A DNA stretch of 64,000 nucleotides, taken from positions 14,818,001 through 14,882,000 of the forward strand of contig NC_083566.1 in assembly GCF_019925205.1 (NCBI RefSeq), written 5' to 3'. The translations under genes were made by a program, and so were the position numbers. Positions 1-12,141 of this stretch are shown in pieces (positions within the stretch are counted from its first letter, which is position 1; each line of letters opens with the position of its first letter). The stretch is from Metopolophium dirhodum. Lineage: Eukaryota > Arthropoda > Insecta > Hemiptera > Aphididae. The notes beneath the pieces were generated by a model. It was not told where the DNA came from. It did not search any database and was given only the letters and a program-made list of their open reading frames with translations.

Positions 1-3000
1 GGCGAAACGGACCTGTATAATTTATTATAATAAAGATTGGCTATATATTAAAATGAGTAGTATTAAAATTATGTACATATTTTAGGGCTTGAGATGGTTC
101 AGAGTGGGCTAAGCCCCGACCCCTTGTATTTACGTCTTTGGGTAGCTATGTAAAAAAAACTATTTTCAAAAACATTAATACCTAGTTTTTGAAACTAATA
201 GTCATTCTGCGTTCATGATAATAATTTCATAGAACCATGACATATATAAATATTTAATATCTGACAGCAAGTTTAAAAACTGTGGAATTAATATAGGTTA
301 CCTTCTACTAATATCAATAACAGTATCCACGGGTAGCCGCGGAGGGATCAATAGCTGGTAGAATCGATATGTACATATATATATTATTTATAGTAGTTGC
401 CGCGGAATCAATATAAGCCTTTTTCAAAAGCTGCAGGTAGTTTTGACGGAATCAATAAATCCCCATTTTAAGCTAATATACCTTAAGGTATATCGTATAT
501 ATAAATTAATACATTATATTGTATTAGGGATGAATTAGGATTTCAGACCGGGAGGTCTATTCAGAAACTCTTACGAATAAGGTCCGTATACGAAAATCGT
601 GGTTTCCACATGAGTAAATAAGTTTTTACATGATCCCAAAAAACAGCAATCTAAAAAAAAACAACAGGTAAGTCGCTCTGTGGTACAGTATAGGTTACAA
701 GTTCCACTGTAATGGATGGTGTTAAATTTGAATTCAATGATATAAAATCATTCTATAGGTACGAAAAACGTTTCTAAGCGAAGGCAGCATAATATTACTA
801 AGTATATATTTTGATGATTATATTGTTATTAAAGCAATTTATTTTACTATTAGGCTTTAATACAACAGTAGGTTAAATTCATATTGCCAAAAAAAAATTA
901 CATTTCAAAATAATGTCATTGTGTAATAATATCCTCTAAAAATTTTATATAGGTAGGTACCCACGAATAATATATTTTTAAATTACAATAAAATAACTTC
1001 TAAATCGCTATTCTTGGTTTTAATATGTTATTTCGTCAAAATTTGAACTTGTGTTTAATGTTTATATATTTTATAGATTTTCTTGTTACAGTATAAACTA
1101 TTTATGAGAATTATTGCTTAAAATTTTCAAAACTTAGCTATAAAAGTTTAACATTTTATAAATTTTTAATTTGATAAATTTTGTAAAAATTTGAACTTTA
1201 ATTATAAATATAAAAAAAATCGTGCTTATGGATCTTATTTCTCAATTGCTATTATATCAACTTATGAAGAACTTAATATTAATTTTTCAAGCCTTTTGAC
1301 AAAACGAATACAATTTTATTAATATTTATAGAATAAAAACTCAAATTTCAAATTTCAAATGTCTATAAATAACTCAAAACGAGTCAACAAAAATTGTTCA
1401 TGATAAATGTATGTATAGAAAATGATAATATAAACTTTTGATAAAAATTTAAACTACCTATGTCTATTAGTTTTTTACACCAAAAGGCAAAATTGATTTT
1501 GTCGAATACCGATTTTGCGTATAAAAATCCCGTTTTCCCTTAATTTTTATTTTGTTTTTCCTTGCACTTTTGAAAACTATTGTGAGTATTAAATTTTTAC
1601 CTACCAGCTACCAAATGTACCAACTAGAATCACTTTCCCATTGAACAAGATACTGTTGAAGAAAATCGAAGTAGTTTTACTTCCACAAACGGTGATAACA
1701 CACAAAAATATTGTAAAATCAATACGCTCCGCTTCGAATCTAAAATTGAAAATGTCCGTAAACACCTCAAAATCAGTTAAAATATTTTGAAAATAACTAT
1801 ACCAATAATAAGAATTAATAAAATAAACATATGGTGTAAATTTCAAGTATCTACAGTATTTGTTTTTGAATTACAACAAAATGAGAATATTGCTACATGT
1901 TAAATCGAGAGAATCTCTAATGTTGTAAATATTTGGAACTTCGATCGCTCAAAAAATTTAATTTGACATTCCTGTAGACATTTTTTTTTTAAGTAAAGTT
2001 AGACAAACTTATATGAAATTTGTATTAAATTTTCAAATTATAGATTCAATATCTGTGAAATATTTTTGCACATTTTCGTGATTTTTACGTATTTTGTCAA
2101 AATTCAAACGGTAAATGATTATAAAAAGAATTGGCACTGTATTTTTAATATTTTTAAACTGCTAACATTTATAGAATAAAAACTTTAAACATTGGAAACT
2201 GAAAATGTCCGTGTACAGCTCAAAACAAGTCAAAATATTTTTGGTTTTTTAAATTAAACTTTATGGTGTATAGAAAATACTAATATAAATATTGAGTAAA
2301 AATATCATGTACCTATCTACGGTAACTTATTTTAAATTTACACCAAAAATCAAAATACATTTTGCCAAAATGCAGTTTTTTCTTAATTTTTTTCTGTTTT
2401 TTCCCAGCGCTTTTGAAAACTATTTTTTTACTTTTGACCCTCAAATTACCAAGTAGTCAACAAGATTTACTTTCCTATCAGAAAAGAAGCTGTTGAAGAA
2501 AATCTAAGCATTTTTTTTGTTAAATGGTAATGAAAAATATAGTATAAATAAAAAAAAAACACAAAAAAACCACATCATTGTTAAATCAAGACATTCTCGC
2601 TCCACTCAGAATCTAAAATCTTGGACATGTAGGTGTATAGTCTGTATGAAGTACCTACTTCAATCATGGGTTTAGATATATGGGTAGTCCTTAATAAGTG
2701 TCCACTGTAATTACATATTTCTAGAAAAAAAATACAGTGAAACTTCCATATAACGAACTTCCAATTCCAATTATTAACAAAATGTTCTGTTTAACTAAAT
2801 ATTTTTGAGAACCGAACCAAATTAGAAACAAATGTATTTACTAAATACATACTATTTACTTTAATTTTACAAAATTGTCTATAATACTTTTTTTTTTTGT
2901 TACCTACGAGACCATAAGACTGCGTAACACAGGAGTTTTACTGTACATATTATGTAGGTAACATAAAATAATAAACATAATTTGTTATAATTATGGCTGT

Positions 3001-3719
3001 GAATTTAATACAGTGAAAAATCTTAAAAAATCTCAAAAAATTCACTTTAAAATATACTAAATACATAAAAAATTTAAAATTTAAAATAGGTATAAAAAGT
3101 ATAAAAATGCTGTATTAAGAAAAAACTATATTTTTAACCATTTACAAAAGTATATAAAACAAAAATTAAAAAATAATTCATAAAATGCGAGTAAAATTTT
3201 TTTAATAAATGGGATTTGTAAAAATATCAAAAAAATGTATATATAATGGAAAATTGACCAATAAAGGCTTAAAAAAGATTCAAAAGACTTATAATTTAAA
3301 AAGATTCTATATTGAGTTTCTTTGTACCTACCTAATTTAAACTTTTTGTTAGGATAGTTATGTTTTAGCTTTAAAAATAAGCTAAAATGAATGAATTTTC
3401 CTACAAATTCACAGCTCTATTTGATATTGATTTAAATCTTTAATATGTATTATTTTTTAATAGAGATATCAAATGTAATGGTTATTGTTATAAGGAGGAG
3501 TATCAATTTATGAGGAAACATTTGGAAATGTATTAAAACCTATATAATTGTTGTCTTTGATTATTTGATTAACAATAATTAGATACATAATTACATGTAA
3601 ATAGAAACATCTTATATAACTTTATATTTTTTAATAATTTTCGATATTTATAACGCAGAAAGTAAATATTAAACTTTTTGTTTTGGTCGAAAAGGTAAGG
3701 GTCATTTAGGTCAAAAACG
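1..3719. other. Gene-free repeat-rich flank
   Basis: I see no host exon here. Bases 330-460 hold three degenerate copies of a motif built on GCGGAATCAATA. Bases 660-2614 are a family A dispersed repeat, listed separately. Bases 2700-3700 are very AT-rich with short A and T runs and no open frame of note. Confidence 0.6.
660..2614 (+). repeat. Dispersed repeat family A, copy 1, with internal partial duplication
   Basis: The left end (around 667-780) matches the shared left end of the family: GTCGCTCTG, then a TAATGGATGGTGTTAAATTT block at 709-728, then GAATTCAATGATATAA. The shared right end, a CGCTC..AGAATCTAAAA type, occurs twice, near 1725-1745 and at 2589-2614. Straight after the first right end the sequence returns to the middle of the element (GAAAATGTCCGTAAACA near 1747). 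So about 870 bp of the 3' half is duplicated in tandem. The class is unknown; I see no clear TIR, LTR or transposase. Confidence 0.75.
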
Positions 3720-3727
3720 GCCATGTC

Positions 3728-5667
3728 CAGGGCCGTATTTAGAAATTATTCGCCGCCCCGGGCCATACCATTCTGCCTAACTTTTTGGCCATCAGTGGGA
3801 GGGGGGAGGTGGATATCCAGTGTAAAAATAAATATTATAAATACCTAGATAAAATTATAAAACATAACTTGTATTTTTAATAAAGGAACAAATTCACTTT
3901 TATTTTAGATTCTGAGCGAAGCAATGAATGCATTGATTTTATAATGATGTGTGTTTTCTTATTTTTGTGTCTATCATCACCTTTTAGGACAGTAAAAATG
4001 CTCGGATTTTCTTCAATAGTAACTTTTCTGATAGGAAAGTGAATATAGTTGGTACTTTGGGTGATCAAAAGTAAAAATTTAGTAGTTTTCAAAAGTCACG
4101 TGAAAAAAAAAGAAAAATTAAAGAAAAACGGGAATTTTTACGCAAAATTTGTTTTTGATAAAATCGATTTTGGTTTTTGAAGTAACTCTAAAAATGTAAT
4201 ATAAGATTATCCATAAGTATATCTACCTTTATCAAAAAAAAAATGTCTACAAGAAAGTCAAATTAAATTTTTATGAGCGTTTGAAATTCATATTTTTACA
4301 ATATTGGATATTCACTCGATTTCTCATGTAACGATTTTGCTATTTTGTTGTTATTCAAAAACGAATAACTATAGATGCATGAAAATTTTACTGAATGTTT
4401 ATATTTTCATTTTCTATACACAATACACTTTTGAAAATATTTTGACTCTTTTTGAGCTGTTTACGGACATTGTCAGTTTTCTTTTTTTTTAGTTTTTTTT
4501 CTATAAATATCAATAAAATTTTATTTGTTAGGTAAAAAAGCGTGAAAATTTAATGCAAGGCTCCTGAATAATGTTACAATAGCATTTGAAAAATATTAAA
4601 AATACATAGGCACCACTTTTTTTTATAAGCATTTAAAGTTCAAATTTTGACAAAATGTATCAAATTTATAATTTAATAATTATTTTGTAGTTAAAAATTT
4701 ATAAAATGTTCAACTTTTATAGCTAAGGATTGAAAATTGAAAACAAGGCCTCCACTTAAATAGGTTGTATATAAATTACTTTATTCACAATAATATCATC
4801 ATTCATCAAATATACTTGGTAATATCATAGGCTGACTGACCGTTTTCGCTCAGAATCGTTTTTCTTATACAATGATATTATATCATTGAATTCAAATTTA
4901 ACACCATCCATAACAATGACCCACTTGTATCCTACTGCACAGCAGAGCGACATCCACTTACCCATCTTTTTATTTTTAAAACATGAATAGAAGTTAAGTA
5001 CGATGGTGCACAAACAATTTGCGGAAATCATTATTTTGGAAGTATATCCTTCAGAAGTTTTCGATTTTCTATTTTTGCGCATACGCGCACAATGTTGCGG
5101 TTTATGTCCGCGCACCAGTGCCTTTAACGAAATTTGAATTTTTTTTTTAAGATTGAGTTTTTTATTAACGAGTTAAGAACAGCACATAATAATAAAAGTA
5201 GTATAATATAATTGTAAAGTATGACAAGTAGACAGTATACTCAATAGGCGCTCGCTATAAGCTCATATTTAGCTACTTTATAGTTCCGATCACCAAACTC
5301 GAAGTCCCACTCCTACAGATAAAAGTTATTAATTAGTATAAATATCGAACAAAAAATGATATCTTATTGTAGGTATAATATAAATTATAATATACCTAAT
5401 ATTACCTAGGTATCGTATATTTTTTTAATTTCTAATTAGATGCTCTAATTAGATGCTCAAATGCTCAATAATATTTTTTAAAATACAAAATTTGTAGGTA
5501 GATATGTATTTTAAGTACACAATACCGAAAAATGTTTAAAAATTTAAAATTTAAATAAATCAGGAACACTAAAGCAAAAACTATAATTTTTGGTCGCCCC
5601 CAAAAATTAGCCACTTATGGGGCATTTGCCCCTTTCGCCCTTCGCCTCTTCCCTACATGCAACACTG
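3728..5667. mobile_element. hAT-type non-autonomous DNA transposon, 1.94 kb, with 8-bp TSD
   Basis: The element begins CAGGGCCGTATTTAG and ends ACACTG. It is flanked by a perfect 8-bp direct repeat GCCATGTC at 3720-3727 and 5668-5675, the size expected for hAT. The terminal inverted repeats are short beyond CAG..CTG. GC-rich subterminal blocks lie at both ends (GCCGCCCCGGGCC near 3751; GCCCCTTTCGCCC near 5628). No transposase frame is visible. A reversed family A copy sits inside at about 3903-4968, so that repeat was probably carried in or inserted after the hAT. Confidence 0.8.
3903..4968 (-). repeat. Dispersed repeat family A, copy 2
   Basis: The element lies in reverse inside the hAT. 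The right end (TTTTAGATTCTGAGCGAAGC) is at 3903-3922 and the left end (GCAGAGCGACATCCACTTAC) at 4941-4960. Bases 4825-4956 on the minus strand keep a 44-codon frame, stop included, that matches the same frame of copy 3 nearly residue for residue (starts WMSLCC, ends RSVSL). The longer frame that includes it, 4825-5115, reaches into flanking hAT sequence and looks incidental. Confidence 0.8.
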
Positions 5668-5675
5668 GCCATGTC

Positions 5676-7311
5676 CGTTTACTCTACCTACGTTTTAATA
5701 TCGTATTTAATTTATAAGTAAGTGTACCCGCTGGCTAATTAATCAATGCTATTTATGCTAATACTAGATAGTAGGCAGTAGGCAGTAGGCACCCAATATT
5801 GGAAATACCCACTGAACTGCAGCCTACAGATCACCGTGGCAATGCAATTAATACGCGCAAATATTATATGTATTGCAATCAAAAACGAATATAAAGCAGC
5901 TTTCTCAATAAAATTATACAATTATAAAAGTATAGAACAACACACATTTGAACATTCCTAATGCATTATGCATATACTTAACTAACTTATCAGTTATTAC
6001 TTTTAAGCGTATAACAGACATAATAGTTTGCAAGTACCTACCCATATATGAACTATACAATATTTGAGTTCAATGTTCAGTGGTGGATCCATAGCTTAAT
6101 TTTTTTTTTTTTGGGGGGGGCATGGTGGGAAAAAGTTCAAAAAGTACAAAAATTGGCTAAACAATTGGTCAAACACAGTGTAAAACATAGGGAAACTACG
6201 GTGATTAGGGGTGGGGGGCTGGATCCACCACTGTCTTTGTTGGCATTTAATATAATACATAATAATATTATATAGGTATTATACACAATAATACGTAGCC
6301 AGGAATTTTGTATGGGGGGGGGGGGGCTAAGTATTCAAATACAATAGGTTTGTTTTTTATTTACACTTTTTTATTTTTGTATTAATCTTGATAAAATTCT
6401 AAGGTTAACACGGTCAATTGGGGGGGGGGGGGCACTATTAATATCAATATATCATACATTATCGAAACAATCTAAGCGTCCTTAAATAATACCACAGAAC
6501 AATAATAATACATATGAATGTATTATCTAAGTAAGCTGTAAGCGTCACTGCGTCAGACAGTAACTATTACGTCTAATGTAGACGTGATAGCATACAACTA
6601 CAACTGGTCTAGACATAAGCAGAAATACTTAAATACAATCATAGAACATTGTATGGTAGAACCTAACTCCTTACTCCTAACTCCTAAAGGAAATGGGAAT
6701 CATAGATAAGTATATATAGTGATGGGAATTCCGAATTGCGGTTATAGACTTATTATGGATAATATAATAGGTATCAATGCTAATAATAATATTAATAGGA
6801 CCTTATGCCTATATTATAAGTCTACAAGCGCTTTCATCCTAGTGTTAGCAATCGACATCGGAGGCCCGGAGTCGGTAGACCTATATCGATAGTCTGTTCC
6901 AAAATGTCAGACTTCTAATCACTGTTATCACAGTGACACTGTCGCGCTATCAGTTCTACGACTGCGTACAACTGGACCACAACTATACTCATTACTCACC
7001 AACACTATGAGGAAAACGAAAAAAAGAACAACAAATTGTATCATGCGTGTCTCTGCAATATAATATTGTGTTCTGGCCATAATATTATATTATGTTGAAT
7101 GTTATACGATTATTAATTATTCGCAATTTGAACTACGTGCAAAACATCGTCGTGATTGTTCGTACCGTTTAAAAATGCTTGTAGTTGCCGACCTTTGCCT
7201 AGTAGAAAAATCCTATTAGAATATCGATTGCGCACACAAGCGTTGTGACTGAAAGCGAGAACCTATCGTATTACTTACTCGTACCCGCACATACAAGCAC
7301 ACATAGTCAAA
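5676..7311. other. Upstream region of GET4
   Basis: There is no gene in this stretch. It holds a short hAT-type MITE (6078-6233) and long G runs near 6111, 6313 and 6420 next to transposon-like text. It ends in a less AT-rich segment (about 6840-7311) with several CpGs, which is the likely GET4 promoter. I could not assign a TATA box. Confidence 0.5.
6078..6233. mobile_element. 156-bp hAT-type MITE
   Basis: Perfect 14-bp terminal inverted repeats, CAGTGGTGGATCCA and TGGATCCACCACTG, bound a G-rich interior. The flanking 8-mers TCAATGTT (6070-6077) and TCTTTGTT (6234-6241) agree at 6 of 8 positions, consistent with an aged hAT duplication. Confidence 0.7.
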
Positions 7312-10300
7312 ATGATGGTCAGACCGGATCCAATGAACATGGTCAATCGTGTGCGCCGGACCCTGAACAACGCGATCAGGGATGAGAACTTCTACATGGC
7401 TCATCAATTGTACAAGTCGCTCTATTCCAGGTACGTCACGGAGAAATAATAATAATAATATTAATTACTATTTCACAAATCACAATACTGCTTCAAGTGT
7501 CCAACTGTACACATTGGTTGTCTATATAATACCATCACCAACCATATTATTGTATGCTTGCAGATACATAAGCATGCATAACAAAGATGCTGCTATAATG
7601 ACACTTCAGGAAGGAATTATTGTCTTGTACGATAATCATCAAGTAATTATTAAATATACATACAATACCTAAAATTTGTTATTAAACTTAAACACATACA
7701 TATTTTAGGTTGGAATTGCTACCGATTTAGCACAACTATTTGCAAAATCCTTGTCAGCGCAGCATATCATTCCTTCTGAACAAATGTTTGATTTCATAAG
7801 AGAGTAAGTTTGATACTTAGTTGCTTTTTAAAACCTATGTGCTTAAATTGCAATTTTTATTTAGTATATTCAGAAAATTTGGTCCGTCACTATCTGCAGA
7901 ACGAGATTCCATGTTGAATCCAATCATACAGTGGACAATTGAACATTGTCCAGAATACTCAATGGGACACCCAGGTTTACATAAACGTATAGGATATATC
8001 TATTGGTCAGGTATTTGGTCATTCATTCTAATACAGTTTTGTGTTTAAACAATTAATGTACGAAATGTATATATATTTAGAGGCTAACTTTGAGTTAGCA
8101 CAGCATCATTATTTGAGATCAACAGATGGTTTGGCATTTGCAGCTATGTTGGTAGAAATGCATAAAACACGAGGATTAAAATATGAAGTTGATTTATTTA
8201 TAACACAAGTTGTACTGCAGTATGTATTATAAAATTCCATAAAATATCAGTTTATATATTTTTATTTCTTTATTTTAGAGGGTTGTGTATGCGTAACATA
8301 TCAATTGCACAGTCAACATTTCAGTCATATACTAAGTTACATCCTGCTATAAATGATGAACCCCCATACATTTTGCCTTTACTCAATTTCATTTGTTATT
8401 TACTAAAAATATTAGATGGGTAAGTAACTTACTATTTGTTTTGTAATTGGTTAGTAATTAATTACTTTAATACCTAAATGTATTATCATTTATATTTAGT
8501 GGAAAGCTAAAAACTTATATAGTACTTTGTGAGCAATATCAATCATCTTTGACCAGGGATCCGAGCTATACTGAATATTTGGATAAAATTGGGCAACTAT
8601 TCTTCCACGTCAAGCCATTTGAAAGGAGACCTAGACAACAACATGGATTTTTAGGTAGGTATACCTATACTAGTATTTATATAGGTGGATTATTTACATA
8701 TGTTTTTCTTATAATTTTATATTTTAAATATGTTATTTTTATTTAATAATTTCTATAAATATAATATGTTTTAATTTTACGTTTTAAATAATTATTATCG
8801 GAAATTATAATTTTCTCTTTGATTTTTGAATAATGTTTTTAATATATACTATATAGTTAAACTATAGCAGTATTAATTGACAATGGAATTTATTAATTTA
8901 CTTATATTTGTTTAAAATTATTTATGAGATGTATATGTTACCGTCAATTATGTAAATTAGGTAATAACGTAAATGCCAAGCCAATATCATAAATTCCTTA
9001 CATTAGTAGTCAATATCGCCGATGCCTAGACAAACTGACAATATATGCAAAGTTGTAAAATTCAAATATTTTGTTAACACATTTACAACTATGAGTAGGA
9101 AATTACTTAAATGTCTAATACTGATAGACAATGTTGATAATTTTGTTTAACAAAATATTTAAATTGGGTCAGAAATTTAATTATGCATATAAGATAAATT
9201 ATACATTTATACTTAATATTAAATAGTAGGCATGCGTGTATACAAATATCTTAAAACATTTTATTATATTTTAATTTTAAAGCAAGTTGTGAGTATGTTA
9301 AAATTGTTAATAGTTTTTACATCTTAAATAACTCATAACTCGCTTTAAAATAAAAATATAACAATATGCCTATAAGATGCCCTAGGTAATAATCTTACCT
9401 ATACATTTTATAAGAGGTCAATTTACTCTAATTTTCAAACTAACAGAGTAACAGAGCTAAACGTGATCTTCTGAGTCAAAAATTTGGTATGTTATACACT
9501 TCTAAGACAGAAACAACAATGTCTGTATTGTGTCCTCTTAGATCATTAGATCAATATTGATTCATTAAATATTTAGTAATTATTGATACAACCTGGGATA
9601 AGATGTAAATATGTAATATAATATGTTGCTACTTGCCAGGTCATAGAAATCTAGATTAAAGGGAATACTACTGATAATAAAATTATCTTTAAGATTATTT
9701 TAATTTAAAAAATCGGTATGTAAAAATACATTTTTTTAAAAAGTTACATCACTAACATCTGTGTTTCTTTACATCTCATAAAAATTGTAGTAAAATTGCT
9801 CTTTGCATTTCTCATTTTGTAGTCAAAATGTTCAAATTAGGTTATAGGTAATTTTGTTTTTAGGAAAAAAGTTGCAGCAAAACATAATAACTACTAAAAT
9901 GTTGAATTGCTCTTAATATTTTTATCCTCAAAACTAGAGGCGTATTTAGAAATGTGTTATGGTGGGTTAGAGGAGGGAGGGGTTGTACATTTCAAAACAA
10001 TGTTATCATTTATTACTATGTTACATGTGTTAGAAACAAAATGTAATTAATTATATTCAGTAAAAAAAATTGTATTAAAATTATAATAGCTGAATACGCC
10101 TGGGATGTTAAGGGGCCTGCACACCGAGCAAGACTGGTCCAGGGTGCTATTGGGCCCCCGATTTGTATTTATGATCCAGACCCCATTCTTAAATTTAACT
10201 ATTTCCTAATATTAGTAAGTTTAAGGAAAAATATACAGGCCACTAATTTTGCACCCAGGACAAAAAAAAACCAGTCTGCCCCTGTCTGCACATGACCTGT

Positions 10301-11387
10301 TTTTTTGTTCAGAAACATGCATTTGCTTTACAGGAAAAACTCAAGTCTTGTAGAGTGATCTGATTTTGATATATATTTAATTTTTGAGAAACATTTTTTT
10401 CAGGGCGCATTGGACTTAGATTTTCAAAATGATATTTCTACATCATACAATATAAATTTGAATATGACCAATTTTTATAAGATTTTGTTTTTGTTTTAAG
10501 TAGAGTAAGGACTTACATGCATGTGCATGACATTTTTTCTGGTTAACTTTATCGTATGTTTAATTGTGTACTTGATACAATACATTTCTTCACAACTTAT
10601 GATTAAATACTCAAAGTGTTTAGACTTTTCGTGCATTTTTGATAATTTATAGAAAATCAAGCACTTTGGTAAATATTTTTCATGAATCAAGGTCAGCAAA
10701 TATATTAAATTTGAATGAAGAATAGCTTTCTTATTTATAAATTTGGGGTAAATAGAAAATTGAATTGAGTACCTAAAATAATTAAATTTAAATAAAATCA
10801 AATTATACTATTCTATAGCCTAAGCCTGGAGCTATACATGACATGGTTTGCGTTTTCTGCCACAGCGGAACACTCGGCGTTTTACGCTCAATAGCTGCTT
10901 CGATGTAAACCAATGCATTTTGAATTTGACGGAAAACGCTGCGGAATATGCCGTGTATAGCCCTGGCCTAAAAAAAAACTAAACACCATTGTAAAACCAC
11001 TAGCTTCCTCGCTCCGTTCAGAATCTAAAATGCAAAGATCAGTATAATATTAGTATAGTAGAAGGAGGCATCAAACCCATATCATCTTAACTTAGACAAA
11101 AACTGTAAATTAGTCATATAATCTAAAATCTGTATATTATCCATTTTATTGTATCTTAAAGTTATTATTAATCCTAATTTTTAGAGTTGTTAAAGTCAAT
11201 ATAATATTTTTTAATTTTAATTAGTTGAAGGAAAAATTATATTTAAATAAAAAACCATACATTAATACAAATTGTATTTGTTTATTTTTCAGGTAATTTG
11301 ATCAGTACACTAATGGGTGACTGTGATCATGATGGAGAACCACGTGCATCATCATCGCGTCCGATAAATGTAGAACCTCTTGATTAA
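7312..11387 (+). CDS. GET4: GET4 / TRC35 homologue, Golgi-to-ER traffic protein 4
   Basis: There are eight exons: 7312-7430, 7564-7642, 7709-7803, 7865-8010, 8081-8219, 8279-8419, 8500-8654, 11293-11387. They join in phase to 322 aa, close to the roughly 327 aa of human GET4. In the family, this cytosolic alpha-solenoid pairs with the GET5/UBL4A-BAG6 module and hands tail-anchored proteins to the TRC40 ATPase. Visible family blocks are HPGLHKRIG with YWSEANFELAQHHYLRSTDG across exons 4-5, PLLNFICYLLKILDGGKL across exons 6-7, CEQYQSSLTRDP and DKIGQLFF in exon 7, and NLISTLMGDCDHDGEP in exon 8. Two ATGs are adjacent at 7312 and 7315; the upstream one is used here. Seven introns; the first six are short (61-133 bp), while the last is 2.6 kb and full of repeats. 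A polyadenylation signal AATAAA lies at 11401. The identification is firm; exon 1 is the least conserved part. Confidence 0.95.
9262..9362. repeat. Inverted repeat (core of a decayed foldback element) in last GET4 intron
   Basis: The arms (TTATATTTTAATTTTAAAGC and its imperfect complement) pair over about 34 bp with roughly five mismatches. They flank a loop near 9300-9328. Sequence at 9440-9540 resembles one arm of the foldback at 22198-22618 (GGTATGTTA..AAGACAGA..GTGTCCTCTTA). This is therefore probably a degenerate member of that family. Confidence 0.6.
9947..10103. repeat. Small MITE-like repeat in last GET4 intron
   Basis: The ends AGGCGTATTTAG and CTGAATACGCCT form 12-bp terminal inverted repeats with one mismatch. 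The interior is G-rich and then AT-rich. The flanks show no convincing target duplication, so the class is left open. Confidence 0.4.
10822..10970. repeat. MITE-like repeat with GC-rich interior in last GET4 intron
   Basis: The left end AGCCTGGAGCTATACATGAC and the complement of the right end, which contains GGGCTATACACGGC, form imperfect inverted repeats. The interior (CTGCCACAGCGGAACACTCG) is much richer in GC than its surroundings. A solo family A right end follows at 11005-11030. Confidence 0.45.
11005..11030 (+). repeat. Solo family A right end
   Basis: The sequence CTCGCTCCGTTCAGAATCTA matches the conserved right terminus of the family A repeats without the rest of the element. Confidence 0.5.
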
Positions 11388-12090
11388 CTCACGTTGATTT
11401 AATAAAAAATAAATACTTTTCAAAAAAACACTGGGTTTTTAATTTGTATTAAAAAAAAATTAATTTAAACTAAATATAATATATAGAAATTTATTTCTGT
11501 TTTAATAATTATTATTGTTATTATATTTTTGAAATGCGACTTGAAAAACCCATAATAATATAATATATAAAAAAAACATCATTTTATATTTCATTGCTGT
11601 ATTAAACTTAATAGTGTATATATAACTAATGTATACTTATTGTTTTGTTTAATTTAACATAATCTGCAATCATTTGAAATTTTAACTTTTGGTTTTTGCT
11701 TATCTTTAAGGATAGCTACAATTATAGTTCTTTAATAAATTTACACTAAAAATTTAAATACTTATGTATTAAAATATAGTTTATTAAATGTTTTTTAGTA
11801 TGTATTTATAAATCTATTTTAAAACTTTTACTAAAATCATACTATGTGTACATACTTATAAATAAATACTTATTATATATAATATATGTAACAGTGTCTG
11901 TGTATGCATATATATGTAAAATATACAAATAATAAAAACTATATTAAAAGGATTCAATATAATTAAAAACATTCTATCCCCTCTTTTTTCTACAGTGTAA
12001 CCTCAAGATGTTTTGATCCACTTCAATTATCTCAGTTATAGTTAAGCCACTGGCGTGTTTATTCTGATGTTGTATTTTCAAATATTAATG
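11388..12090. other. GET4-collagen intergenic region
   Basis: About 0.7 kb of AT-rich sequence follows the GET4 stop. AATAAA at 11401-11406 is the probable GET4 polyadenylation signal. Nothing else is recognisable before the TATA-like element of the next gene. Confidence 0.5.
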
Positions 12091-12128
12091 TATATAAAAC
12101 GTGTAAAAGTTTAGTATTTATTCTCATT
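12091..12128 (+). promoter_or_regulatory. TATA box and start region of the collagen gene
   Basis: TATATAAA at 12091-12098 lies about 25-35 bases before a TCATTTTCATTTC tract and 44 bases before the proposed ATG at 12142. This spacing suits a focused core promoter with a very short leader. It is inferred from position only; 5' end mapping would decide. Confidence 0.5.
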
Positions 12129-12141
12129 TTCATTTCATAAG

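Noticed and set aside
6300..6440. Long G runs as G-quadruplex regulators of GET4
   Set aside because: They sit in transposon-like text about 0.9 kb upstream and match homopolymer shoulders seen next to other MITEs.
7216..7407. 63-codon minus-strand frame over GET4 exon 1
   Set aside because: It is antisense to the coding exon, with no supporting motif.
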